The notes under the pieces were generated by a model that did no database searches, was not told where the DNA came from, and saw nothing but the letters and a program-made list of their open reading frames with translations. Made by a program: the position numbers and the translations under genes. From Dipylidium caninum (Eukaryota; Platyhelminthes; Cestoda; Cyclophyllidea; Dipylidiidae), in the NCBI GenBank assembly GCA_017562135.1, contig QEYB01000180.1, forward strand, positions 992,001 through 1,056,000: a DNA stretch of 64,000 nt, in the 5' to 3' direction. Each line of letters opens with the position of its first letter. The first letter of the stretch is position 1. Positions 13,110 through 27,400 of this stretch are shown here, piece by piece.

Positions 13110-15178
13110 TTTAGTCCGTTTGGCAAAAAAACTAAGAGATGCGCTACCAGTTGGACAAACGCGACAGCTTACCCTAAAAGACGCGCCGCAGGCGAATTAA
13201 TGAATGCACCGCACAGTTAAACAAAGGCGACTACAACATTATGGCGGCAGACAGTAAGAGATGGAAAATAACTATAATTTGGTGTTTTAAAATATTAATG
13301 CCAAAAATTTAATTGGCAGCCTTTGGGGTCACGATTTTTTTGACGAAAACGAGAGTGCATAAATTGCTTGTGATTGCTGCCAAGATGTGTATATACGCTC
13401 AAACATTTCCGTTACAATGTATAACATACTACGAACAGCAACAAATTTTTACATTTTTACATTATTTCTCTATCCCTCTGTTTACGATGCATTAACGCCC
13501 GCAAAAATCCTATACGCGGATATGTGAATAAATCGAGACGTAATACCAACAATTTTTGAGCTCTTTAACCTCTCTGACCATTTTAAACTATAACAACTGC
13601 AAACGTTTTGCCATCGCGCCACACCATATGCGATTAAGTGATGGCATTTACGCGCAACCACTTTCACCTTTGTGAATGTCCAAAAACTGCATTTAACCCC
13701 GGAAAACTATGGCAAAAATATGTGGCATAGAGGAGGAATGCGCTTAGAATAGCCTAGTCGTCAATTCATATCTCGTGCGGCCCTTCGGGCACACCTTCAA
13801 GGTCTAAAATCTTACAAGAGCGTCCGTACAGTGTAAATATATGAATACAATACCATTTTCTTTAGGGTACTATACTTGTTTATCCTCTAGATAAGGAAAT
13901 CAAAACCCTCATTATAGCATATTCTGGTCGATAACTTAAACTACGGGTTAGACTAACCGTGTAGAGGACACTTCAATGTTTAGCAATACTCGCAAATACT
14001 GGCAAAGGGGCACAAGGGGACCGTTGACCGAAGCACAAAAGTGTTTATATACAGCGCTGCGGAATGGGACACCACTTGGTATTAACGTAGAAAATTATTA
14101 TAAATTTTACTGCCAAATCCGATATGATACTACATTTAAGTTTATAAAACAGTTCTCAGTGCAAATTGAGACTGTTAATTTTGGTGGCTAGCTTATCTAA
14201 TAAACTTCAAGCTCAAGTTTTACGCTATTTAATTGATGTCGTTTACTTTGCTACTGTGCGTAAACTTTAAACATATATATATTTTGTTGGATATTCTTAT
14301 TTACTCAGTGTTACCTGGACTAAATTTTATTGATGTCAATTCGCACATAAAACAACAGACTACGCCGGCGGCTTTATTGATTAGTTTCCCTTTGGGTAGA
14401 CGGCGGGGCGGTGTGGTATGATGCGCCATATTTTATATTTAAAACAAGATTTCCGCTCACCTTTCCTTCCAAACCTGTGCTTTTCTCATATGTCTCTAGT
14501 ACATACTTCTCCTTGAGGGTTATTTCTTAATGCCTTTAGATAAGCTGGTCCTCTTTAACACCACTTTATCCTTAGTCTGTATTTATTTCTGCATATGTTC
14601 TTCCATTTTAGGACTTTGAAGTTTCACATAACTTATTACCCTTGTTTGCCATAGCCTTCTGCGGTTCCTTTTTTAACGTGGTTTAGATCTCAAAGAATTT
14701 TCTTTTCCTGTACACAAAACGTTGCGGCTGTCTTACATTCTTTCTGATATCCTCCTAATCTGTCATCACATGGCTTTATCGTGTTAAGAATTGTGTATGC
14801 CTAGGGATGATAAGAGCTTGGTTCTCCCCTTGCCGACGCAGCAAATACCATAGTTTATTCTCTTGGAATGATGTCGAGTTTTCTATGTCCACTTTTGGTA
14901 GTTTTATACACTGCTGCGTGACCTTTTTAATCTTCTTAAAAAATGTTTTGTAATTTTTGCGTAGTAGTTATTTTTAAACTACTTTCTTTTAAGCCACGCC
15001 TTTCTATTTGTCATCGTTTTTAATTGAATTCAAATGTGTTAAAATGTCACTTATCCAAAAGTTATAATATTTACAGGTTAATAGCTTTCTTTAGGTCATA
15101 TCCCTCTGAATGGTTTATTTATCAGTCATATGTATCAGCAACCTCTTTATTTTAGTTTGTAATCAAAAATAGCTTGAA
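13110..15178. promoter_or_regulatory. Divergent intergenic region between KIF23 and MEF2 start codons
   Basis: KIF23 (minus) and MEF2 (plus) start codons face away from each other across about 2.07 kb, so both promoters and any MEF2 5' UTR exons should lie here. The sequence is AT-rich with T- and A-runs. I found no TATA box, CpG cluster or other element that I could assign to one gene. Confidence 0.45.
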
Positions 15179-15436
15179 ATGGGCAGGAAGAAGATAGAAA
15201 TCAAGCGGATCGATGACGAGCGCAATCGCCAAGTAACATTTACAAAAAGAAAATTGGGTCTTATGAAGAAAGCCTACGAATTGAGCGTGCTTTGTGACTG
15301 TGAGATCGCACTCATTATATTTAACAGCGCCAAACGCCTATTTCAGTATGCCAGCTCTGACATTAATCGGGTACTTCTTCGCTACACTGATTACACTGAG
15401 CCCCATGAGTCAAAAAACAACAAAGATATAATAGAG
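15179..15436 (+). CDS. MEF2: MEF2 coding exon 1: MADS and MEF2 domains
   Basis: This 86-codon exon runs from the ATG to a strong donor (GAG, then GTAAGA). It contains the whole DNA-binding and dimerisation unit. The basic helix residues of the MADS box ([11 protein letters not shown]) are intact, so DNA binding should be normal. The frame stays open to 15580 past the donor, but the family pattern stops exactly at the donor. Confidence 0.95.
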
Positions 15437-18400
15437 GTAAGACTCGTTTGTTTCCTTGCGTTATCTCACATGTTGACTCTTCTTGCCACTGAAAATTATG
15501 AGTTATCCACTTGTCTACCATCATCAAAATGTTTCTGCAAATTACACAAGCCAGTTCCTATTTTTGGAAACCAAAATTGATGCACATATGATATGCATAT
15601 GTATTCGATTGCATCTTTCATAGATTGATTTTGTGTCATTATCTTATTGATATTTGATGTATCTGTGTTTTTCAGTTTCTCAATTACTGATAAGTATTAG
15701 CTTATTTTAGAGTGAGAACAGCGTTACTATTTTCGAAAACAGTTCGTAAATTCTAGTTGTAGCGTTAATGACGGTAGTTGAACTTTATCATGTGAATGAA
15801 GGAAAATCAAGTGCTAAATTTGTTTATTGGAAATTATGTAGCTGTTTTATTTGCAGTCGGCATCTCTGACGTTTTTTGAATTAATCTTCGAGCATATTGG
15901 TTAACTTCTCTTTGACATTCTTTCTTCCAATAAACCACATTTAGTACTACTTTTAATCACATTATTTTTGGTCTATTATTTCTCAAATCTGTTGTTGATT
16001 TGCTGACAAATTCTTGAAACAATAAACTTTGGACATTCGCGTACGCACTGGAGCAAATTTATTAAGACCAAATGTTCTAGTTCCATCCTTTTCATACAAA
16101 ATACTGTCGCCTTTTTATCCCTACTAAATCCATTTTTTCGCTTTTACCCTATCTTTGGTATTTTTTTATTTTTAAATGAATCATGTTTCAGTTTGTAGCT
16201 TCATTTGAGCAAATTTTCTGCCTTTTGTTGGAAATCTTGGGATTAGTGTTTTTCAAATATTACATAATTCGGTGGCTGCTCAGTGTTTGTGTTCTACCTT
16301 CTCTATTATCGATAGTGTTAAATCAATACTGTAGAATATCAGTACATTTATTCCTGATCATATGATCAGCCTTTCCTTGACTTTTATTTATTTTTTATAT
16401 ATTTGTTAAATGTGATATAATGATGAGGCATAGGTTCACCTTTTGAGAGCTGCGTAGACAGTGGTTTTTGCCTTTTTGTCATTAGTCACTTCTGATACCA
16501 CATTTACTTATGCACAAGAAGATCGGCCCCTCTCTAACTTCGGTTCGGTTTCTTAAGAGGATTTTGTCATCTTTTCAACAGACGTAATTCGTGTGATTTT
16601 GCGTTCATTGTCTTCGTCGCCTCATTATTATTGAACTAGTCTGAAATTTTCACCACATTTCTGTTCTAAAATGCAAAAAATACTCCAATATTTTGTGCTA
16701 AGTAAGGTTTCTGTAATTGCAGTGGGAACAACATATCCAAGCCTCGTTGTGTCTATTCTTACCGTTTGAGTGAGCTTCGATAAATGGGAAACCAACAGTT
16801 ACTAGTAAAATCATGGAATACATGAACAAAACTTTAATAGTTGGTTTTAATGTAAGTCGTGGTCAAATTTGTTCATATTTCTCATCTCAAATTAGCAACC
16901 TACACCTATGGATGTAGTTATCTTTTTCGATCCTAGTTTATAAAGTAATCGGTTTTACTTTCCTGGAAAGCTATTACTGGCATAAACAGCCCTTCGGTTA
17001 TTTTGGTGGTTTGGGTGGGGGATATAACCGATTACACTGTAAAGCATTTCGCTTCCGATTTATGCTTTTCCTTAGTCTTTTATCCCTTTTGCCATTAAAG
17101 ATGACATTTTGTCATTTTTCTAAATCGTAAAAATAGTTGATTCTTATTTGGAGGGTGTGCTCAGGATTTAATATTGCCATGCTACTAAATTTAAACGATT
17201 TTTGCTGATTGACTCGTGTGTTATTTTTAAGAACAAACTCTGAGAACACGTTCTGAAACTGTGCATTGCCTAATTGTTTTATTGGTAGGCGCTCTGATTT
17301 TCATATTGGAATAAATTACTTCACTTAAACGGTTTGGTCCTCAAACGTTTATGGTTGCATTTATGGATAATTTGTCATAGCCACCAGTGAACCATTTATT
17401 TATGTAGACACTCTTATTGCTGTGTTAAGCGTTTTGATTATTGGGGGCGTTTGTGGCCTGTTAAGTGATCATGGTCAATTTACGTCGGGCCACCGAGTCT
17501 GTAGCGCGGTCTCATTGCATATCGTTAATTACGACCGGGAAGTGATTTAAAGTTCGTCCGCTACTGTTATGTTGCACCCACTGCCTATATCCTGTATGGC
17601 GAGAACGTGCTTCTTGGCGAACCAAACTTTTTAAAAAGTCGTCCTACAAGATGATCAGTTTCGTTCAGTCATTGGTGCAATTTCATCGCTGTTAATTCCT
17701 GCTTGTGTTAGAGACTGACAATTCGCCTCAATCACACAAGAAAGCTAATTGCTTTTTGGATGAATAGTCTCACACCGGTAAAGCAGTTAATGTTACTTTG
17801 CTTACCTTAATTTGATTGCTTAATATTTATGTACACCTGAGATAAGCAGTTTTGATTTAATTTACAGTAAACGCTTTTTCTCTTCTCAGATGGCCTGGCA
17901 ATAAAATGAAGTAAAACCTTAGAAGACATTAGTATTTCGTCAAAAAAACCACCTTCAAACGAAGGATTATGTAATGTTTGGCCCAATGGACGTTTCCCAC
18001 TACCATCAGTTATGGTGTAGCGTCAGTTGGCACAAGATGACCGTTGCCCCCATTGCTCATACTGTTTGTTGCGTTCTTGTCAAGTTTTCGTGTGATCTCG
18101 CATTTTTGTATGTCGTCGTTCCTTGGCGGAGAGAAGTGAGCAATCTTTTGTGGCTTAAATTTAGTTTAATCGCCCTCACGCACACTCGTGCACGCAGTGT
18201 AAAAGCAGCGCTATCAACGTTTAACGCACAGTCTCCACGTTTACGCGTCCAGAGTTTTATCGCATCAGAATGCAATTACTTGTAATGTATTGCTGAGTTC
18301 TATTCCACCTTTTACACTTTCTTTGTCTCCTTTGTTTGTGAGTCGACTGTGAGAGATATTTCAACATTACTTGGTACTCGTTGTATTATTTGTGATTGAA

Positions 18401-21400
18401 GACTCACTTAATGCGCTGCCATACTTTCACAAAGTATTTCTTTTTCGTTCCCACATTTACTTGCTCTTAGGAGATACATAAGCACTTAATTCATCTGAGG
18501 CACTCGAGAATAATTTACTCGGCGTCTCCACTATTTTTTCCTCAGAATTCTACAATTCTGCTCCAAAAAGCTTTTTTGTTTTTCTGACTTAGTGTTTCTA
18601 ATAACTAATTTGTGATGAAAATTAATACTACAATTAATCTAACTGGAACTTGGGTAAAACTTGCCAAATGGGAATGCCTGAAGTTCGAGCGCCTTCATCA
18701 TTTTAACGTCCAATTATTAGCAAAACTCGAATTCTGTCACATTACATTTACATTCTAATTGGGAGTATTGTATTTGATGCTGCCCAGCACCTCGCTGATG
18801 AATTGAGTTTTGTAAATCTTGGTACTAGGAGTATTTCGACCTTTTCGGTATATTTTCTTGTCGCCCCTCCTTCCTATTCTTAGTTCCCATGACTCAAAAA
18901 CAACCACTTACTTCACCATATTGTTACAAGATTTACAACGTAGCATCGAATTTCTGATAAACATTGATGCTTTTTGATGGCTTCCAATTCCACTTTATGG
19001 CAATCATTTGATCTACCCTTGCTCTGTCTCCATTTATGCTTAGCGTCGTCTACTCTTTTAAAATAAGCCTGTTATATAAGTCATTTGAGCGTATTGAAGT
19101 ACATAATAATTATATCCTACGAGAGTTTCATTTGCATACATTTGGGAAAGCATATGCATCCATGACAAAAAAACATCTTATCGTTGGGCTATTTGATTTC
19201 CACTGGGAATTCACCTATTTTCCGTCAGGTCTGTGAAGACACCCACGCTCTCCTTTCCTGTCTCGAAACTTGACCAAACTGTCATTTGGTTATCACTTCT
19301 ATTTTATCTGACTTCGTTAGGTGGCATAATTTTTCAGTCCACCTCATGGTATTGACGCCTATAGTCCCAGAAAGTCGATAATAACTTGGGGTGAATCTCC
19401 CTAAACTGCATCCCCCCCCCCCCCCCCACCTAGTCCAATATTCCGTCAATCTTTTTACGGATATTTTAACAGAATTCCGATCTCATTCTTATAAGTTTAC
19501 TTTGATTACATTCTCATATTTTGCATCGCCTTAGGACCTTCGGTATACCCACTCTTCTTGTAGGGCCTGAAGTACAGCCATTTGTGAGGGTTACAATGAA
19601 GACCATGGCTCTTCCTTTTCCTTTTGTTTGACTTACCCACTCTCGTTTATCCAAAATTTTATTAATATGATGTTTATGAAACGGCCCCTTGTCTAAGCAA
19701 ATAATTTATGTTACCTTTAGTGTAAAACAATGGCATGTTAAATCTTGAGCATTTGAAAACTTAGAGGTAACTCGATATACTATTGCTCTTTTTGCATGTA
19801 ACCTCCTCTAAATCTTTCAACTCATGCGCGGCTTTGAGTCTAAGTTGACTTCTCGCCCATGGGAGTTTGCGTGGCTTTCATTCTCCAATTTTCTCTCTGC
19901 CTCCGACGTGTGCGCGTGTTCACGTTGGTGGGTGTGCCACTGATGGCAGTCGGGGTGGGGGGAGATGGGGGGAGGGGACAAGAGGACATTAGATTCGTGC
20001 ACGTACCCGTAACGGGTGCTTTTTGACACCTTGTGCGTTCTCGCAAACCCAGTCGGCGTTATGATGTCTGCGCATGTATCTTTTTTCTGTTCGGCGCGAG
20101 CCTCGTGGATGTTTACAAAAAAACGCCCTTACTCCTCCCAATGTGTGTACGTGTGTAAGTGACAATAGCAAGGTCTGACAACCTTTCGATCGTACATTTC
20201 TATTCTTCTTAGGCGCGTCTGTTGTTTGACTACGGTTGCCAGTAATCTGTAGATAGTCCCTTTGTGCAATTACCTCACACCTCGTGTTTCCGACATTATT
20301 GTAATAATTGAATGGTTAATGGAGAACAAAAAAACCTCCGCCTTATCTTTCTCCCATAATGTGATGTCAGACCCACGCATTAAATTAAGTCCGTGTAATA
20401 TTTTTTGATTAGCCACCTGCTACTTGACTGCTGATCTCCCGTATGCCTTGCAAAAAGATTGTAACAAAGTGTTCCAATCTTGAACCTCTGTTCAAAAAAA
20501 CGTTATTATGTGTTTTAGTCTATTATTAAATAAGATTCCAAATGCGTCTTTAGTTCGTGATTAATGCCAATGGTTAAAAATGTTCGCAACTTTGATGTTT
20601 CCTGACAACCAGTTCGTCTATCAAAGAAACCTTCTTTTTCGTGAGATTGGGCAAGATTGTAATTCCAAAAATAGAAGAGGAATCAAAAATTTACTTAACG
20701 AACACTCGTTGGGAAGTTGATGACTATTTTTTGAAAAAATAAATGATTGATTTTCTCTTATTCTTGCTGGTTTTGTGGAGTGAATGATTCTCACTCGGCA
20801 AACTTTGCGCGTGATTTACTTACTTTCTGTTTGACTTCAGAATTCACCAATAAGGTTGAATTATCCCCCTTCATGAGACAAACTGTCAGTTGGTTAAGGC
20901 TTCGCAAGTGAGTGGACGATGCGCTTTCGTAGTTGGACTTAGATCTGGTAATCCACTGATTCCGAAAAGCCCCCTTGAGCAATATTCTTCCCCTTACATG
21001 CATTCTCCTTTGTTAGTATATGTGCTTAATGATTGGTGATTAAGTTGCCGGTTTTTTAATCCTATGTATATTTTCGTGAAATCCATTTTAAATGTAGTTG
21101 TACTTATTGTGAAGGATAAAGCACTATATTGACTAGGTGTTCATTACTGACATTCTGACGTCTGAAGGAGTTGTTCTCTAATGGCGTATTTGAGCTTCCC
21201 CGCGAGAAATTAGCCTGTTAACTTGGGGTGCACCACCCAACCAAACTGTAAAATTTGGTCTCTAATACTTTGGAGCAACATGCTGTCCATGACGCCATCC
21301 ACAAAGTGTTTTTGCCTCTGAGTGTTTGCTTTACAGCTGTAGCGTAACACCTCATGACTTATTTTTGGAGACGAAATCGTCGAGGTATTACCTAAGTGCG

Positions 21401-24400
21401 TCTGACTTAGTCTTCAAGCAGCTTGGGAACAAGGAATTTCTGTCTGCTCTATGTAGTGTAGTGGTGTTCAATAGCCAAAACTCGGCGAACTTAGATATGT
21501 TGTGCTTTATTTCATTCGCCTCTGCGATTCCGTATCATTACAAGTTTCTGCACGCATGCTTCGTAATATTGAAGGTTGTGGGGGTATAACGTCACAAAAC
21601 TGCTTTAGAGTATCCTCTGGTGTGTTTGCAATGTCATGCCATTCACATTTGTGCGCGGTATTCGGGGCAGTCTGGCGACTGAAGGCGAGTGTTCAAGGGT
21701 GTTTTATATGGCTTCTAGAACCGCCTATTACATATGTTATGACAAAATCATAAAACAGAAGATTGGTCGATGTAAATAAGGAAAAAATGTAAATGGTTAT
21801 GATCCAACACGCCAATACCCAAAATTTAGCGTGCATTTGTGTGAATAAATCCATTGAGAAATCAAAACATAGTCAAAAACTAGTTAAATGTGTTTCTCTT
21901 TTTTATAATTCATTTAATAATCATAATGAGTTAACCGTCGATCTCGTTTCACATCTCGATTCAGGGGTTATTTTAGTATCCCTTGGCTCTCAAACAGGTT
22001 CATAGGTATGTAAACTAATGTTCCTTATTGTAGATGCTAAATAAGCGTGACAATAAGGCATATAATCTACCCATCAACTCGACTGGCTTATCGGACACCA
22101 GTGGCAGCTCACCGACAGGCCCAAATCTTGACTACCATCAGACGACGCCTAGTGCTGCCATGGCTGCTGTTGCGAACGTTTTTGCCTGTTGCACTGGAGC
22201 AGCCTCATCGGGTCACGGTTCGGATGCTTTGGATGGTCTGCTGCGCCCTCCAGTAGCCCCCACCGGCAACGGTAACAGCCTCTCCACCGTCGGAAGTGGT
22301 GGAGACGGCGGTGGTGGTCTGGGAGAGGAGGAAGACGACGATGAAGACTGTATGGCACCCTCGCAGCCATCTGATCTACCTAGCGACTACTCTGTCGTAG
22401 ACCCGGGCTCAGGATCACTCGCCTTCAGACAGTTCAACCAGCCGCAACAAGAAGGTCCATCAGGCTACACGGCCGGGTCAAAGATGTTTGTGTTGCCTCC
22501 ACCTGGGCAACAGCACACTCGTCTACCCGGTCTCGTTGCTCCGCCTGAAGTCTGTCTGATGAAGTCGCAAGATGACATAGCGCTCGTAGAGGAGGTTAAA
22601 GGCACTGTCAATTGCCCGGGCAAGAATCCAGACGGTCAACCGAGTAGCAGTGGAGGGAGGGAGATCGACGGGTTGAGTGAACACTCAGGGGCTCACTTAA
22701 TGGTCAGGGTAAGGCCACAGTGCACTCCTTCTGCCCTTTTTTAAGTGAGCATGAAAAGTGATGCTTTCCTGTATAATTTTGGTAAATTAATGGACTCTAG
22801 CTTAAAAATGGTGGGGATAATAAATATGTTCTACTTATATTCATACGTATAGCTTTGTCGCTACTCCGCATGAAGCGACATTCTTCTGTGGATAATTCCG
22901 TCCTTTTCAGAATCAACATTATTACTACATGGAACAAAGAGTATGTTGCTCTTAATTACGTAATGTAGCCTCAATTAACCCAACTAATCCAGACGTCCCA
23001 ACAGACATGTGTCATGTTCTTTTACCTGTCCTCATTCTATCTTTAATAGGTCCTAACTACCGGTTAACCAAGCTGCTTACTAATATGGTAATCTGATTCA
23101 TGTTTCCCATCGGGGACTTTTCCGTTTTTCCAGAAACTAAAATTCCATTGGTTTTGCCACACTTCGGTTATACGCTTTTACTACTCTAAAAATAAAACAG
23201 TATCATAAGCGAGCGTAATCTTTTTAATACTTTTCGTCCTATCTCGCCTCCAGTGCCCATTCCTAACTCAGTATTTACTCTTGTTGAAGGAAGCTTATTA
23301 CTATTTCACAATTTTTCAGTCAAGGATACTTTTTCTCGCTCCAGGTTCATGCTTATTGGACTTTTTTATAGAGCTTTATATCTAAATGAACCAAATTTTC
23401 AGTGTTTTTGGGTCAGTATGGTTTTCCAGTCTCATAATTCAAACGTTTACGATGTGTCAGTAAGTTTTTGTTCAAGAAACTACGTGTAAAGTCCGTCAAG
23501 CCCAGTCTCTTTATTTAATTTACATCCATTGTTAGTTTGTCTGCCCTGTCTTAGCGAAAGTCAATCCACTACATTCGTTTCATTTCCGTTTTCTCATATC
23601 CTTAACCTACTTCTCCAAATCTTAAGATCGATCTAGTATTTGCCTTCTTGAATAGGCTTTTTCTCTCAAACTCCTACGTCTGAGAACCTGCATGTGTGCT
23701 GGACTCTATCAGTATGGCCAAGTTCTATGACTGCCTGGATGAATATTTTCGCAATAAATGTTGGTGTAAAAATGGATCAGGTTACACCACGAATATATCA
23801 ACTCTTTCACTCTGCAGCTTATTTTCGCTCGACTTTTCTCTTGCCAAAAAGATGCTCAAAGCATAGCAATTCATTGTCTTTGGATCTTTTTGGATTCGCC
23901 TATACTAACTTTTCGATTACTCTAATTTTGGACAAATTTTTCGCTATAATTTGATTGACTCACTCAATCGAAAAATGAATTTTCTTTTTAATCATATCCT
24001 TCTACTTCAACTATCAGTGCCTCATTTTGCGAAGCGCCATCGCTTCAGCGTTTCCTAGCTTTCTCTGCTCTCTTAGATTCAATGTCCCGACCACACACTT
24101 AACTGAAAGATGTGCCTGTTCAAGCATAACGATCGATTTGCCCTCTCCCCTCCCACCCTCCACCTCCACAACCAATCAATGAACGCGTACCGCCCGTCTG
24201 CGTTGCTGCAGCCATTGTGCTTTGGCCTTGGTGAGGCTTATAAGGGGAAGACGTTCTGGTGCTGTTTCGCCCCGGTGCCGACGGCTGTTGATGCGGGTGT
24301 GTAACGCCTCTAATCCTCTCCCCCCCCCCCCCCCTCAATTTAATTCGTGTGTACAACATAACGAACAGACTCGTACCTACTGCAGGCAACCGTCATTCCT

Positions 24401-27400
24401 CTTCGTGTGCACATGCTTTTTGTGTGCCAATGAGAAATTGTGTGTGCAAACGGGATACGCAAAATTGACAAAATTTGCCGAAGATTTTTCATTTTTCTCT
24501 ACTTACCTCGCACTACTGCTACTGCTATCTAACTGGCTCACTTGCGCTTTTCCCGTCTTATCAAAATTTTTCCAATTGGTTGTTTTCCGGTACCAGAGGA
24601 TGCAGTTGCATTCTAAAATTGTCATGTGGAACGCTTCACTAAATACAGTCAACCTACACATTTAGCTGCGTGCAGTTTTGATGCGCTATGTTAATCACTT
24701 TTGTTTTACTGGTTTGGCTTTGTTTTTATCACCCCAACTTTCGAGTGTCGAGTTCTTTTGTATTGAATGGAGTGCTCGATTTTGACATTGCGCTGACACA
24801 GAGGCATTATCACATTTGATAGCCTGCTAATTGCTAATATGATCGGAAGAGTTTTTCGATGGTGCTCTAATGGTTGCAATCTTACTTAAATCTCTCCTAC
24901 CCTCCCAGTTCTAAAATTTACGGAAAGTACTCTCAACACCTTCTTCACATAAGGAAACGCCCCATGAAATTTATTCTCGTGTTCGTACCTGTGTGCGTGC
25001 ATAATAACGCGGGGGAGCAGGAATCGCTGGTGTTAAGCTCGGCTATTTTACATGTATCTGTAGGCGGCATTTTCTAGTGGCATTCGCCGACTCTATCTTC
25101 GTCTCCAGTTAAACAATGTTTTTGTTACCTAGTGATTATGAAAAGCAGAATGAGGTGCGTGACACAGGCACATGCCTAAATTAAGTTCTTTAGTCATCGG
25201 TAGAAGTACATCCGCAAACTCATTCTTTGGCTTTAATTAGTTTTGACCTCTTAGTTCATCTAATATTCTTCAATCTCATCGCTTTACCAAAAGTTACAAC
25301 ACTGAGTAGGAATCCTGACGGATGCCCGGATTGGGATGTATAAATATAGCTAACCAGAGTGTTGATTTTCAGAAAGTGAACACTACTGGTTCTACTTTTC
25401 ATCACATACGTGAAAATAGGCATGCAAATGTTTTAGATATTTACTTGTAATCTTTAAGAAGGTATTTTTCAAATCATTTCGGTTCAGAATGTAAAGCTTA
25501 TGAAGTACCAAATATACCACAGGAGTGACACAAATAAAACATCTGGTTCTTTCAATGGTCTGGGTGAGTGCTCTCAAGAGTCTGTGAACTGACTTATGAT
25601 GACAGCTTAGAATTTCGGGCTCTCAAGAAAACCGCCTTGTTGCATCATCGCTGGTGTATCTGCTGCACCTTGCAAATTCTCTAAGTAGCACCTCTAATCT
25701 ATTCCGCATTATAATTGCAATTTCCTCATTGTTAGTCTTTCATTCCTACCTTTCCAATTATCAAGTTCCCCCCACACCATAAGTCCGGTTTTCGCTTTCA
25801 CTGTTTTAGTTAATTTTCAACTTCGACTCCCATGGGTTTGGAAGGTTTTTGTGCTGGCTGCGTAGTTGAGCGACCCCTACTGCAAAAACCTCTTTAGACT
25901 CATGATAAATTTGTAGTTAACAAACTGTTAAATTTAGCCTACTTGCCACTTCAGATGTTACAGCTTCATTATTTACGTCTTTATTTGCCCTCAGGAAGAC
26001 GACGCATCTTCCTACTGATAATGTGTTGTATTTCTTGCTCTGTGCAATACTCCATGAATCTGAACAACAATTGTGGAAATCAAAAGACATTGCAGGGCCA
26101 GAAGTTCTACCTTTCCTGCTGTCTCCTAGGCATTGGGGTTTTGTTACCTCGAGGCTCTTGCTCGCGTAGCTATCCCAAAATAGCTTTGAGGAAATTATGA
26201 ACTCTTAAGGCATGAACATACAATCGCAGTCTAAAAACGCCTTAAAGCAGCCTGCACATATGTTATACTCACCCAATTAGCGTGAAGAACGTCTGCCGCC
26301 TACCCTGAAGGGTTTGAGCACTCTATAAAGGGCTATTCTTTTATCATGATATTGAGAATGTATTTGGTAAAAGCGTAGTCTTATCTTTGTGTTACGGAAA
26401 AAACTGTCTTTGGAACCACTTATCGGGCCCCCAAAAATTATTATTCTCCCGATTGAACTTTCCTGTAGTCCTGTTATTTCAGTATTTCGCACCTCACCTG
26501 TGGTCATTGAGTCCCATTTCAGCCACTCGCTGCGAGGAGGCGCAAGTCAAACCCTTTATAGGTAACAAAACCAGTAGAGTATGGTAGTCCACCGCCGAAA
26601 TGAATGCCTCATAAATTCTCTAGTCCGGAAGAACAGGTCTGTAGCCATCACTCAGGTTTTTTAGATTTCAACTCCGTGCCTGTCACATCGGTTTTAGAGT
26701 AAATAGGCGCGCTTGAGCCATTTGCTGCGTTGATTTGGTGTTTTTTACCCTTTACTTGGCGACGAGTCCTTATCTACTACCATATTTTTATGACTTAGTA
26801 AATCATATTCGTAAGTACTACGCGGAATTTTGCCAGGTCGCTTCAAACGGGTCGACTTTCAGGATAGTACTACTTATTTTAAGCACAAAGGCATTGGCTT
26901 GATTTTTCGCCTCCTCCCCTCCGGCGCTGCCTGGCATTATGCGATCACTGTGAGCGTCCTGTCCAGGAAGCGGCCTTTTTAACGTTTACCAGCGCAGGAA
27001 ATGCCTTTCCTTTGATGAAGGAGAAGAAAACGCTTGACAAAATTAAAGCGGGTTTCATATTAATTTTTAACCAAGAAGATTCTAATTCCAGGGGACGTCG
27101 CTGTTCTACCATGTCATCGTTTATTGACTTATTTTTCATTGGGTTTTTAGTTATGTCTATTCCATCAGTGTATTTTGTTCGTGAACCGAGGTCCCAAAAC
27201 CATAAATTTTGGAGCCCATGACTTTCATTTCATGACATTTATTTACTGAGATACTCTCCACCTCAGGTGTTTTTTCTTGAAATTCCTGTCCATCTACTCA
27301 GATATTTATCAAGTTTAAACACTTGTATATTATATTACCACAAAACCCAACTTTTTAGCCTGCTTCGGCACTTGCCAGCACGGACGGACACTTTGCAAGT

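Noticed and set aside
15437..15580. Continuation of the MEF2 exon 1 open frame
   Set aside because: It lies past a strong GTAAGA donor; the added residues are not MEF2-like and the next exon joins perfectly at 15436.
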